Source of the DNA: Eleginops maclovinus
Taxonomy: Eukaryota > Chordata > Actinopteri > Perciformes > Eleginopidae
DNA length: 64,000 nt
Direction: 5' to 3'
NCBI RefSeq assembly: GCF_036324505.1
Contig: NC_086356.1
Coordinates: 10,416,744 to 10,480,743, forward strand
The notes under the pieces were generated by a model. The model did no database searches. It saw nothing but the letters and a program-made list of their open reading frames with translations, and had not been told where the DNA came from. The translations under genes were made by a program, and so were the position numbers. Of this stretch, positions 1-12,612 are shown one piece after another. Each line of letters begins with the position of its first letter. Positions within the stretch are counted from its first letter, which is position 1.

Positions 1-1763
1 ACACACACAAGCCTCAATGTGTTAAGCTGGATACACATTTTCTGCCTGGGTCACCCTCTGAAAAACAAACTCCTGGCAGCGTTGGTCACTCTGGGGATGC
101 AAACAATGAGCAACATGAGATGATACACACCTGTTTGAATGGAGAATTACTTTCACATGATCCATTGTCCTCAAACTAAATCTTAGTCTTCAGAGGCATA
201 GTCGTTGATGGATACTTATTGTGAAACTGGGATTACAGCCCTCCAATGCTAAAACTTAATCCAGCTGTAACTTTATCCTAATACTGTTGCTAAATTCTAC
301 TCGGGGCTCCAGACAAAAGTAAGAAAATATGACAATAGTTTACTTGCCCAGTGAGTCATAAACTGCCCTTAACTCTTTGTAATTTTGGTTGGCTGCTTGA
401 TTCACATATGGTAGTGGAAAAAACAACAAAACATGTTGTGCAATGTAGGCCATGGGATACAGAGGTTTATGGGAGGGGTTTGGACGCAGCCGTGGTTAAA
501 GCCAATTTCCTGTCCTGTCTCATTCATCCCACTGCATGGCTGTGGTATAGACTCATTCCTTTGTGTGGGAGGGTTTATCACAAGGCTAGACCTAGCCTTT
601 AAATCCGCCCTTTTATATTTATTGTTAGAACAAACAAGTCACTGTGACAAAGAGTGTTCATCTGGATTGTGTTGGGCCCCTTTGTCAAGTGGAGGGTTTT
701 TTTTTGAGGGGGGTCAGTTTTACTAAGTTGTGACAAATCCCACCTGTTCCTGGTTATCCTACTACATGTGAGCTCAGTGAAAGATGGGAGCTGCTGTTCC
801 GCTTTTTTCCTCTCCAGTCCTGACAGGAGTGAGCTTCCATTGCGTAACTGAATAAACATCAGTAAGGGGCTCTGCAGTCTCGTGCTGCACCGTGAACTCA
901 AAGGACACAGAGACACTTATCACTTAGCCGTGGCCCTTGTCTACTCCTGTTTATCTTAAACTCCAGTCCTGAGAATGTGTTTTTGTTTTCCCTATATGCA
1001 TGGCCAAGGTCACCTCACTGGTTGTGGTAGTGTCGTTGGAATTTTCTACACATCTTCGTTTTTGTTCTCTCACAGCGGCACTGCTTACTTGCATCTTCTC
1101 TCTGACAAAGATGAATGCTTCCCTGGGGAAATTTAAACAGACGCTTTTTGCCAGCATGTGCTGCGTTATACCCAGCTCTTCTGCACCAGCTCTGCTGCAG
1201 TCTTGGCAAGAGTGTGTCATTATTGCTACAGCAAACTCAGAGGTCCAGTAAAGGACTCCCCCTTTCTTTTTGTCCTTTAGTAATGTCGCCTTTTAAGGAA
1301 ATTATTTTCCATGTGCCTTGTTGGTGGGGCATTTTGGGGTCATGGTGACATTTGTGTCTTTCACCTTTTTTAGTCTTGCATAACTGTTCAAACCCGTGGG
1401 GTACACATGCTTTCCATATTTAACTAGGACGTGGCACAATGACGCAATGCAGTCATGCTTGTGAAGACTAAAGGTTGACGCGCCTGGTCAGCTGTTATTG
1501 AGTTATTCTAGATGACTGTAATTCTAATATATTGGTGCATCCTTGTTTTTAAATAAGAATATGTTCTTGCTAACATAACTTCATGCTACTTACTAAAAAT
1601 ACCACAAGCATATTTTTATAAAATTGCTCTGTTTGCTGTTTCAGCCAATTTGTGTGTTGTCCTAGAAAGGCAGCACCCGCTGCCCTGTTTTTTAAAACTG
1701 CCTTTCTCTATTCTCCTTTTTGTGTCTGTCCGATTCTGTCCGTGGCACCTGGTGATCCTTCAG
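1..1763 (+). other. slc20a1: slc20a1 intron, left part of window
   Basis: No coding exon was found here. The preceding slc20a1 exon lies left of the window, so this stretch is intron sequence of at least 1.7 kb. It opens with the end of an AC run. The short ORFs in it match no family I recognise and are taken as chance frames. The acceptor that closes the intron is the CAG at 1761-1763. Confidence 0.6.
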
Positions 1764-4700
1764 TGTTGGGATTTGACAAGATCCCTTGGTGGGGCACCCT
1801 GCTCATCTCCTTGGGCTTCGCTTTGCTGACTGCCCTTGTGGTCTGGTTTATTGTCTGCCCTCGCCTCAAGAAGAAGATTGAACGTAAGTCACATTTATGT
1901 TTTGGTACCTGATGATTCAGTTTTTAAATCCTTGTCGTCATTTTCTGCTGACCACTAAATATGTTTTTTCTAACCATCGTTGGACAAGCAAGGGATATAA
2001 CATTGCACTTGAAACCTCAAACCATTTACACTGCGTTCTCATATTCATCATCAGGAACGTCGCTCTTATCAAAATCAGGAGAAAATATTATCATTCGCTT
2101 TTGTTCCATAATCTGGGATTAAAGAAAAAAACCCTAGAAGCCTGCACACACCCAGTGTGTGGTTTCAGTGTTGAAGGGTAACGCCATGTTAACCTTCATG
2201 AATGTATGCAGTCCCCTCTGTTGGAAACAATACAGAGCTTTTTCATACAAGTCTTTAATCAATGTTACTGCATTAACAATCTACGGGCAAATGAAAGAAT
2301 AACGGTTTGTTTTTAAAACAAAACAACTTTGTGTTTTTCAGAAGTGTATATCCAAAATAAATAATAATAATTTCTTTAGGGTTTTCTACTGAAGTATTAG
2401 ATTGTCAGACTGAGCTCAAAATATTTGTCATGGAAAAATGCCTGTCTGATGTCCCTTTCAGTATCAGATAAATGTCAGACTCATCCAACTAAACAAGATC
2501 TAAGTTATCCTCCCCCCCGGCAGCCCAGCAGCCTAATCTGTTCATAGTGATCCACTAATGGCCTTTAGCGCCTTGACTAAAATAAGCCTAAGGTTAACAT
2601 GGCCTTTGCAGTGCATGTGGGTGGAAGTCAGAGGGTAACGGAGTTCTTCACGTCCAGCTTTGACCGGTTTGGACAGAAAACTTTGAGAAATATCTCATAA
2701 AAATATTGTCTCTAGTATCTGTTTCACTTTAAAACAACTCATAATTGTTATGTGAGCCACCGGCTGTGTTGACTCTTAGCGTGTTTCATAAGATGAGCGG
2801 CCAGCGGCTGTGTAAATATGTGCCTTGTAATGTCATAATCATTCATCTGATCCTGTGAGCACAGGTTAGGTTGCATTTAAAGGTCTTGTTAGTTATGCAA
2901 CATGTGCTGTGCTAGTATATCTAGTTTACACTGAATATTTTTGGGCGTGACCCAAGCAACGTCTCACCATTACTCATCCCCTACTAGGAGATATCAAGTC
3001 TTCCAGCCCCTCTGAGAGCCCCCTGATGGAGAAGAGGGAGCCGAAGGAGGCTACATGTCCCATCCTGAAACAGACTGCCACGGACGCGACTCCACCTGTC
3101 GATCAGAGTGCATCTGCTCAGCCCCAGGCCGCCTCTGAGGAGCGCAGGGTGGCGTTTGACATTGGAGACTCTGATGACAATGACAATAATAAGGAACGCA
3201 GGGTGGCATTTGACATTGGAGACTCTGATGACAATGACAATGATGGTAAGTGTGCCAAGACGCATCCCTGTTTAACACGTGAATGGCATGAACTTAATGG
3301 AACTGACAAAGTTGTATTATGTAAAGGGATGGGGAAAACCCTGCTGTGCATTCTGGCATCATGTTTGCAAATTAATGTAAACAAACATGCATTTAAAGTT
3401 ACGGCAATAAAGACTAACAAAAGTTTTCTCCCCCTTTCTGCAGACAAACCGGTTCAGTGTAACGGTCAGGTCAACAACCAGCAAACCCAGCACATCAATG
3501 GCTCTGCGAATTCAGCCAATCGGGTTCAGTTCAACAACAGGCCAGCACAGATCCCTAGTAATGGGTACAGCCAGTACCACACGGTGCACAAGGACTCGGG
3601 CCTCTACAAGGACTTGCTGCACAAGCTCCACCTGGCCAAGGTCGGTGACTGCATGGGCGAGGGGGGTGACCGACCCATCCGCCGTAACAACAGCTACACC
3701 TCCTACACCATGGCCATCATCGGCATGCACGGAGACTTCAAGCACCGAGAGGGCGAATACCGTGCCTACGAGGATGGCGACAAGGTCACAGGATCCGGAG
3801 GTCAGGAGAAGAAGCGCGTGCGAATGGACAGTTACACCAGCTACTGCAACGCTGTGGCAGAGCACACCACTCCTGAAGCTCTGGGAGAGGGTGACTTGAC
3901 ACTGGAAATGGCGACGGAGGACGCAGGTAGCAGCCAAAGCTCTCTGGAAGACGATGGGCTCGAGGCGGACAAGCCAGAAGTCTCCACTCTGTTCCAGTTC
4001 CTCCAGATTCTCACCGCCTGCTTCGGATCCTTTGCTCATGGAGGAAACGACGTCAGGTATGCAGATTCCTTCATGAAGGTCACTAGTTATCAGTCGTGTA
4101 GCTAAAAGATGACACTTACTTGTTAATCTCAAAAGTAAAAAATGATGTCCGCCTGTTCAACCGTTACATACTTCCCTCTGCAGTAATGCCATTGGACCGC
4201 TGGTAGCGCTGTGGCTGGTATACACGAGCAGCAGTGTGTATTCAAAACAACCCACACCCATCTGGCTGCTGCTGTACGGAGGCGTGGGCATCTGCGCCGG
4301 ACTCTGGGTGTGGGGCCGCAGAGTGATCCAGACCATGGGCAAGGACCTTACACCCATCACCCCCTCAAGGTATTCAGAGCTGTTTTTTCCTTGAGTCATT
4401 CTACCACATCCTCCTCAGACATTACTATAATTTGGCTCTCACACACCCAGACATGGGAGAGATTTAAGTGTTGCTGTTTTTATTCCCCTGCAGTGGTTTC
4501 AGCATCGAACTGGCCTCAGCCCTGACTGTGGTGGTAGCTTCCAACATTGGCCTGCCTGTTTCCACCACCCACTGCAAGGTAAGCTGCTCAGACACTGGTC
4601 TGGGAACTAGACCGAGACACGGGACACACACACACACACACAGACACACACACACACACACACACACACACAACAAACAGGACACAACAAACAGGACACA

Positions 4701-5289
4701 CACCAAACAGGACACACCAAACAGGAACCCAGTCTGAGAAGGTCTGCACGTGGAGCAACTTTCTCATTACTTTGTAGTTCAAAATGTAGGTTTGCACACT
4801 AGAGATGGGACAAAATGGGGTTTTATTTTTATCTTCAGGATGAAACAAAGCTGTCTTGATGTCTATCATGGCTGAGAAGTGACAAATGGAACCTGCTTTA
4901 AAATAATCATTAAAATCTTTTGATTAAGCAGCACCTTTTTTAAATTTATTTTTAATGACCTTGTTTAAGATGGTTTAAAAGGGATGTTTGCAAAGTATTT
5001 GTTTGCTCCAGTATTTTTAGTGCCATTTTTAGTTTGAAGCAGATTTTAAATAGGTCAATGTTGTGAACTACAATCATCGGGCCAGGATGATTTGGAAGAT
5101 GATAGGATTTATCTGACCCCGCTGTGTTTCTAGGTGGGCTCTGTGGTTGCAGTAGGATGGCTGCGCTCGAGGAAGGCAGTAGACTGGCGACTGTTCAGGA
5201 ACATCTTCATGGCGTGGTTTGTGACTGTGCCCATCTCTGGTCTGATCAGCGCCGCCATCATGGCCATCTTCATCTACGGCATCCTCTGA
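1764..5289 (+). CDS. slc20a1: Sodium-dependent phosphate transporter 1 (PiT-1), 3' part of the gene
   Basis: Plasma-membrane sodium/inorganic phosphate symporter of the PiT (SLC20) family. Six coding exons lie in the window: 1764-1883, 2988-3245, 3444-4056, 4184-4369, 4494-4578 and 5134-5289 (TGA at 5287-5289). They encode about 471 C-terminal residues of a protein normally near 680. The first exon holds a membrane segment ([10 protein letters not shown] onward). The next two encode the long cytosolic loop, with the conserved [17 protein letters not shown] stretch (here [19 protein letters not shown]) and two [15 protein letters not shown] repeats. The last exons carry the family signature [17 protein letters not shown] and STTHCKVGS, followed by C-terminal membrane segments. 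All junction phases agree. Fish often keep two slc20a1 paralogues and I cannot tell which one this is. The loop contains a 54-bp in-frame tandem duplication. Confidence 0.95.
3140..3245 (+). repeat. 54-bp coding tandem duplication in slc20a1 loop
   Basis: Two copies of an 18-codon unit start at 3140 and 3194. The first reads [18 protein letters not shown]. The second ends at the exon border. They differ at only a few bases. The repeat lengthens an acidic part of the large cytosolic loop without breaking the frame. Confidence 0.9.
4624..4727. repeat. CA microsatellite plus short ACAAACAGG-type minisatellite
   Basis: An AC dinucleotide tract at about 4624-4672 is followed by four imperfect copies of a 10-15 base unit built on ACAAACAGGACAC. 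Both lie in the slc20a1 intron after the exon ending at 4578. Confidence 0.9.
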
Positions 5290-6730
5290 GGATTCAGCTG
5301 CACCCCAAGCAGGGGAGGAGAAAGAAACCGCTCCAGCGCGCACCGAGAGGAGTCAAGTTGGAAGGCCAAAATATATCGCTTACCTCAAGCCAACAACTTT
5401 GGATGAAAGAAGGAAAACAAATGTTTGAAATGACTTGTGATATGGGCCTATGGTTCGTGGCTGCATCATTTTCAAACTAGAGTTTGCTTAGTTCCATTTG
5501 GGCCACTTTACTTCCAGCGGGAAGATTACAATTATTTGGTCTGACTTGCTTTTGCATATCTCATCAATCTCTAACGAGTTAATCTAAAAGCTTCAACTTT
5601 TTTTGTGTTTCTAATACTCATTCTTCCATTTATTTTTTTCTACTTTGCAATTATGTATATACAACTATTCTATTTTTAATTTTATCTTACACGTTTAGAA
5701 AGAAATGAACAATTGAAATGCAGTAAAAGCCTTTTGCTGATGTAGCTCTCCATTCATAACACAAGCTGAAAGTGACGTAGACGCAGAAGTGTTTTACGTG
5801 AATACATATTCATTTGTGTGTATGTGTGCGTTTCCCCATTTCAAGTAATTGTTACTATTAATGAATTGATGTTTTGCACCTGGCTTTCTTGTATCCCCTA
5901 AACTGTGGGACCTTAGCTTCTCTCCCTCTCATGTTATTGAACAAAATTGACTTTAAACTGTAAAGTTTACTCGGAGAGGCTAGTGACAGTGTTTTCCATA
6001 TTTAGAAATGTGATGACATTCACACCTGCAGTGTTTAATGGCACTTATCTGAATAATCAACACACTGGATGACCACCTGCAGGATATGCCGCTGGCACGG
6101 AACGACACAGCCCTAATCATTAGTCATAATGGGTTATTATCAATCCAGTTTATCTGAACCTATTGAGGCTCGATATTCATCAGCGCACAACAGCCTGAAT
6201 AACGTTTACTTGACTTTGAGAAGTAAAACAGCTGAGTGGTAACAAAATATACTCTCAAAGACCTTAAGTCTCCTGTTGAAACTTGATTGCATCATCTTTA
6301 GGCGTCCTACAGCGTAGTTTATTTTCAGTTCACATTGTAACTGCCTCTTCCCAGTATGTTGGTTCCTCTGTGGAATTTGCACCTGCCTAGTTATTTGGGT
6401 TATTCTAGCTTTTTATCCTGGCCTTTGAATGTGAATAAGGTTGTAAAAGAGGAACCCTGAAACTGGATGTGATCTGACTGAGTGGTTTGATGTTGAGCTG
6501 ATCTGGTCTCTTGTATGAGGTCAGACATGCGTTGCATGCCATCAGTATGTGGTCATTTGGCTGCAGTACTAAATGCATATCAGATCAATAGATGCTGTAG
6601 TTGCCTTAATTGTGTTGATTTTCCCTTTAGGTACCAAAGAAAAGTTTAGTTTTTTTAATGCACATGAACATACACTAGTCTACACTTGTGGATGACAAAA
6701 AAACAAATAAAAATGGGAAAATAATTCTGT
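5290..6730 (+). other. slc20a1: slc20a1 3' untranslated region
   Basis: No gene-like ORF lies between the slc20a1 stop and the next gene. The best polyadenylation signal is AATAAA at 6706-6711, giving a 3' UTR of about 1.4 kb. The end is inferred, since AT-rich fish UTRs can have several cleavage sites. The neighbouring small acidic protein gene converges on it from the right, with its own signal only about 200 bases away. Confidence 0.6.
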
Positions 6731-6911
6731 TGAATTTGTATTTTTTTTGTACTAATTTTGAACAAAATATTTGTATTCTCTCTCCCTCTCTCAAAACGAA
6801 AAAGGTATTGAGTAAAGTTCCCAAAAGGCAGTTCTGAAATGCTGACCAGAAGTATTTAGTCACAATGAAAAGAGAGGACAGAAGTTGTACAGTTGTGGAA
6901 TAGTTCCCTTT

Positions 6912-6917
6912 TTTATT
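6912..6917 (-). terminator. Polyadenylation signal of the small acidic protein gene
   Basis: The plus strand reads TTTATT, which is AATAAA on the minus strand. It lies about 73 bases after the predicted stop at 6992-6990, a normal distance for a short 3' UTR. Confidence 0.7.
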
Positions 6918-6989
6918 GGCAGTAGGCTCAGTGCGGCTCGGGCACCGGGTGACAAGTGGGCGTCTGGATCCACGTGCTGCTGCGCATTC

Positions 6990-9900
6990 TCACTCCAGTA
7001 CATCTGTGACGCAGGGAAACAGGATTCCTTTACGCTAGCTTTACATTGCAAACACCACAACTCAGTAGTTTTCCAGGGCTCCCAGAGCAATTACATGAAC
7101 CACCTCTAGGTTTTTCTCTTGTGACTCACATTTCCCGCAGGTACACATGAATGATGAGTGCATTAGTGTGTAATTATACTGCTGTACAGCACAAAGCAAG
7201 GCTTATTCTATCCAGAAAAAGGTTATGGTGCTACATCAAGCTATTCTCTCTTCAAACCAAGGCATGAAGGTTTGTCTTTGCGCAATTATCGGAAAGATGA
7301 AATTTAACACAGCATCAAGGATCATGGATAAGAATTTCAAAACTATCTTTTTAGGACAGGGACAATGCATCCTTGTCATAAAAATAGAGTAAAAATCAAG
7401 CACAATAAATACCGGGGGACATCTCAGAGTGCCCTGGATTCTTGTCCTAGATTTACTCGCATACAAGGAGGACTCTGTTCAAATAAACAATCCCAGCATC
7501 TTATTTTTGAGGCCTTTCCACGGTGACTGGGATATGTAGAACATACATTGAGTGTTTTTATACATTAAACTGGAACACACAAGTAGTTTTTACAAGCTGT
7601 GCAGTACTTTTGTAATTGCCCTAAAGGCATTTAACTGTTAACTAGTCCTGAGCATTTAAAGGTCTGTAAACACTGTTTAAATCTAGCTGAGACCGGCTCT
7701 GACTGGCTCTGTTTACACATTGTGTTCATTGCACAACCCACAATTTAACTTTCATTGTGTTGCTTAAACAGTTGAACAAATCTTGCCTCAGCCGGTACCA
7801 TGAGTCGGCCTCAAGGAAAGTTAGGCACATTCTATAATACCAGTTAACTGATAAGGATACATTTCAGCATACTGATGTCAGTGTATCATTTACACGTTTC
7901 CACCTTTTCCACCATTTTACTTCTTACCCAAACTGCTCTCAGTCTCTGGCACTGCCTCATGGTGCTCTGTGAAGACATTAAAATGTACTTTGAGCGAAAA
8001 ATAGTGGGATAGTAAAATGCTTTTAGTACCATTTGGCCAAGCTCTCACAAAATATGGCATTGTTAAACCGATTCTAGGATATGTAGGGTGTTTTTCTCTG
8101 ATTGATTTGGTCATGTTTAGTATTCGTTTGATTGGGATAGGTATAGTTAACATGGGGTAGAAAGTTGGAGTATTTATGTATCATTTTAAGTTTGATTAAA
8201 TATAAAAAAGGTGTGTTGGCACTTTCAACTTCAAATGATTTGTTGAGAATTTGCTGTATATGTTTGCTTGGTATTCTTGTTTTGTTTTTTTAGTTATATA
8301 TAATTTGTCCGTACATTCTGAATGTACTGTATATTTTAAATACGTTTAACTATAACATTTCAATATCCAAAATTAAACATGAATCACTATGAAAAAAACA
8401 CAGTAGACGATTACACACAGTGTGTATTGTAGTGATTGTTTGACTGAAAACAGCTGGTTGTATTATTTTAGATTACGTACCCCGCCTCTGTCTCCCTGTC
8501 AAAAGTAACAAAGACACAATCTGTCATTGACAAAAGCTATAATTAGAGTTTGAATGTGTTACTGAAATGTACAAAGAAAAAAAAACCTAAAGTCTGAATC
8601 TCACCATCTGCTTCCTCAGAGGACTCAGACTGGGACTCTGTGTGGAGAGGAATCAGTCACAGGGTTGTGATATTTGACATGTAAGTGGTTATTTAGTGCC
8701 TGCAGAGCTTCTCCAAACTGTCCTTTATCACCATCTACAGGCTGAGACAAACAGTAAAACCTCTCTCACCTTCATGAGCTGCTACTTCAGAGTTCCCACT
8801 TCCCTCTGCTGGCGGAGGATTTCACAGTTACATAATGTTGCATTTAAGTTACATAAAGGTCTTATAAATAAAAGGGGTTGTTTTTTTTACACACTTTTTT
8901 TGGCGTTCACAGCTCCAACCGGCTCCTCCACTGTTGGAAACATTTATAATAGTGTGAAAAAATGATCCATATGTGTTCAGATTTGATCATTCATTCAACA
9001 TCCAAGTTTAACTTACCAGTCTCAACTGTAACAGCCTCTGTGTGTGGAAAATATTGAAATTCATTATACAAACCAGCTTCTGCTGTTTTTATTAAATGAG
9101 TAGTACTTCCTCTTACCAAGGTAGCGGGCTTCCTCATTCTGTTCTTCCGTAACTGGAGAGGATATGGTAAAGATAATAACAGTTTTACAAACAACATAAT
9201 GGATGAAAGGTGTATTTGCTTATGAAGTCGCCTCATTTTGGGCCCTGGTCATTGCCCTGGACTTTGGTCAAACGTACCATTCATCTGAGCAGCCTCCTGC
9301 TTTTGAGCGGCCTCAAACTCCATCTGATCTGAGGAGACAGAGTGATAAAATGATAAGGCCATCAGCGAATAAAGCCTATGGGCAGTTTGTGTAACTAATA
9401 ATTAAATGTAGTGCTATGGTTCAAACATCAATAACATTAAAAGTGTGTGTTAGGCCCCTCTTGGAATCCATTTGTGCCCCAAAACTATATTAAGTAAGAT
9501 GATTCTTAAAATAAAATAACAAAAGAAAAACTACATTTTTTCAAAAGTCAGAATTTTAGAAACATTTGGCGCAAATTGCCTTTATGTGTATATCTTAAAT
9601 ATCAACTTGTAATGGGTTTACAGATTCAAAATAATTCATTGTGCTCCTTTTCTTGTCATCAAAGCTCAAAGGACTAATGTTTGTTTGCTTTATATATAAA
9701 ATACCGAGAAGCCTAAAAACTCCATAATGTATATGAAAACTTCTTTCTGCATTCAAATGGTTCTAGCGGTTCTGAAAGTTACTTCAGATGTGTGCTTATA
9801 CACGCCCTGGGAACACCAGGGAAGGTTGTTTAATAAACATACTTGAAAGTATAGTGCATGAAACACATTAAACATTAGTTTCACAGTCAGCTGGTTCTCA

Positions 9901-10250
9901 ATTGGACCACTGTACCTATGTTCAGCAGTTCACTCAGCCCATCTGGATGAAAAAACAACACATTTGGATCAGCTTTGAGTCATGCGAGTAAATATGATCA
10001 CCACAACCTGTTTTTTATTGACAACAATATCCTTACCATTGTGAGCAACTACTTCCTCTTTCTCTGCAGATTCCAGAGATGCTGAGAGAGCTAGGAATCA
10101 TCACACGTTTTTCAATCAGGCTTCAAATAAATACAAAACTGAACATCTGTTATAAATAAGTCCTTCACATTAGCAGGAAAACATATTCTTCTTACCAGAG
10201 TGAAACGCAGACACAGCGAGGAAAGCACACAGTGGCACTAGAAATCTCAT
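6990..10250 (-). CDS. Unrecognised small secreted acidic protein, nine exons with seven microexons
   Basis: I do not recognise this gene. Exons on the minus strand: 10250-10196, 10063-10037, 9942-9916, 9328-9278, 9152-9117, 9037-9017, 8637-8605, 7966-7928 and 7003-6990. Every internal exon is a multiple of three (27, 27, 51, 36, 21, 33, 39 nt), every intron is phase 1, and each has GT and AG ends. The sum is 303 nt, or 100 residues. Exon 1 encodes a signal peptide (MRFLVPLCAFLAVSAFHS). The rest is acidic and low in hydrophobic residues, with one N-glycosylation sequon (NVT, made across an exon border) and a serine/glutamate cluster ESQSESSEEAD, which has S-x-E sites like those phosphorylated in the secretory pathway. 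A TATA box upstream and a polyA signal downstream support a real transcript. It resembles acidic secreted phosphoproteins in composition, but SCPP genes use phase 0 introns, so I do not assign it there. Confidence 0.75.
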
Positions 10251-10303
10251 CTTGGCTGTTGTTCAGGGTAGTGGAAGATTTTGGGTTGCCGTCACTTCAC
10301 AGC

Positions 10304-10311
10304 CTCTTATA
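10304..10311 (-). promoter_or_regulatory. TATA box of the small acidic protein gene
   Basis: The minus strand reads TATAAGAG 54-61 bases upstream of the ATG at 10250. A start site about 30 bases downstream would leave a short 5' UTR. TATA-driven promoters usually mark tissue-restricted genes, unlike the broadly expressed neighbours. Confidence 0.6.
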
Positions 10312-10869
10312 TCTTCAGTCACATCACATGTTTTCCATGGACATGCCGCTCTGGTACCATTGTCCCTCCCTACCTGAGAGCACAGCTGGGCGGCACATCA
10401 CCACACAGACACATCCTTATTCAGGCTGTCAATGCCCGCCTTTGTTGGCTCTTCTGTCACGCGGGCCTTTATTTGGGGTGTCACTGTGTCTGCAAAAGAG
10501 AAAAAAAGAGAGTCCTCACATTTGAGCTGAAAACAATGTTCATTTCCTTTTGGTAATGAAAATGGTGATTTCACCGCACATCCTTAGCTTATGGATGATG
10601 TAATTCAGTTAGACAATTCCCCAATTAATGGTGCAGATCAAACAGAGGATGCAAAGAGCTGCAGCCGTGACATGCTTTTTACTTGTTTCCTTAATTCCCT
10701 TATCTGTCATTAAATAACTGCAGAACATTTTCCTCATAAAAAAGGAATTAGAAAAATCTGGATTTTAGATCAGGGAGAAATTCAAACGGTGAAAGTGAAA
10801 AGAGAGGAAAAAAATGTAGATATAGAAATAATCAATATAACAAAAACACAAAAAGTACAAAGCATTTGT

Positions 10870-12612
10870 CTGATCCCTTTATTGTGATTGTAAGCACTTG
10901 ACAAACTGTTAAGTCCAGAAGGTTTTACTATTATTTAAAATGACAATACATCTAAAAGTTTAAAATTGTAAACAAAAACCTTTTTTTATTTGTGCAGAAC
11001 AAGTCAGTTCAAATACTCCGAACTGTCAGAGTTGTATTGGCATTTAAAAGAGAATTAAGGGTAAACTTGAAACTGAATTTATGTCATTGTTAAAGTATGT
11101 CTTGACATTTACTCACAAGCAGAATTTGTTTTTCTTCAAAAATCTAGAAAAATACAATTAAAAAACATTTAGCAAATTACAGTTGTCTTCCCAAAAGGGG
11201 CTAAAGAGCATTAAAGCAGTTCAGGTATGAACAGTGACACCAGATAAACCAGTAAACAGATCTTCTTCCATATGTTATAACAAAACAGAAATGCATTGTA
11301 CTTTTTCCAATAGGTCCTGGTGGTAAGACTTTTGATGGCAATTTGAACTTCGTTATAAAGACACATTATTTCTAAAATTATAGGGCGACTCGTTTTTTAA
11401 TAACAACATACTCTAATATCTTTAAGGCACAGCTATACTAGTCGAACGTATGCACCCTGTCAGAGTGATTAAAGTGTCCAATTATAATCTTGTTAAAAAT
11501 ATCAGTACGATTAAAGAAAAGAAAAAAACACGGAAGACAGTGCACTTGTCTAACAACATCAACAGTGTTCTGCTAAGGAGGTAGAGGACTCAGAAATCAT
11601 CAGAAGAGACTCAAATCCATCAATAAAAGGACATCTTGGTTTATGTGTCACCTACAAGCTGGTTTGCTAGATGTTAGCTGTACCGTGTTTCTAACAACAG
11701 CAGTGCATATAAAAAAAGACTACATCTAAAAATCATTTGAAGACACACAGGTAGACAGAGGAACAATTGAGGGCATGTTTCTACCCTGGAGTGCAGCGTG
11801 GTTCAGTGATTAAAACACTCAGTACAAGGAAAGTACAAGGAAAGCAGAGGAAAGGCAACAAAACAAAAAGATCAGACAGGTTTGAAACAAATCCCGTTTG
11901 CAAACCACGATTTCAGATCCTTTAAAACTCTCATTGTTGTTGTCCTAAAAATGATTGACAAAAAGCTACAACAATAAGATCAAGGTTGTATTAAACCCAT
12001 ATGGTCCTTAACAGTAAAAGCTGAGACACTACAGGCAAAATCTGTTTTTTAAGTTAATTTTGAGGGTTGAGGCTATTTACTCCCATAACATGTCTTCTTT
12101 CATGCTAGTGAGAAGAAAACATTCAAAATACAAATGTAGGCGTTTATTTTATTAAACTTTGTCTTTTTGCATCGGTAGATTTCTCTTGAATTCACAAAAG
12201 TTAACATTATATAACGAGAAATGGCTTCTTTTATTTTAAATGGCAGTATTTTCTGATGTATTGAGTGATACAGAGATGACCAAAATGCCCAGAGTAAAAA
12301 CTCTTAACATGTCCTTGGCTTTTTCCATTATTCAGATGTTTGTTTTTGCAAATGTAGGCAAATAAGCACACCATCTGAAAATATAATACACCATTTGCAT
12401 ATTTCTTTAGAAGGTTTGTAATACAGTGTAAGTCTGATGGTGATGTATTTATAAAACCTTTTTACCCTGTCCACCTGCAGTGTCTCCTTAAAGGGATCCT
12501 AGGGCCCCACATACCTGAATAGAGAGGGGATTTTATAGTGCAGCATGCGCATCAATGAGGCTCTGTGTGGGTTTATACTGTGCTTGAATGATGGTTTTGT
12601 GTTGCTTTTAGA
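10870..12612 (-). other. pcyox1: pcyox1 3' untranslated region and intergenic DNA
   Basis: No coding sequence is seen between the pcyox1 stop and the small acidic protein gene. A minus-strand AATAAA at 10878-10883 would give pcyox1 a 3' UTR of about 1.7 kb. The sequence is AT-rich and has no repeat I can name. The 10312-10870 stretch to its left is ordinary intergenic sequence. Confidence 0.5.

Noticed and set aside
3512..4132. 206-residue minus-strand ORF
   Set aside because: It is the antisense of the slc20a1 loop exon, and matches no family I know. The plus frame is clearly the coding one.
6885..7109. ORFs on both strands around the end of the small acidic protein gene
   Set aside because: They overlap its last exon and 3' UTR in the wrong frames. 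The spliced frame ends at the TGA at 6992-6990.
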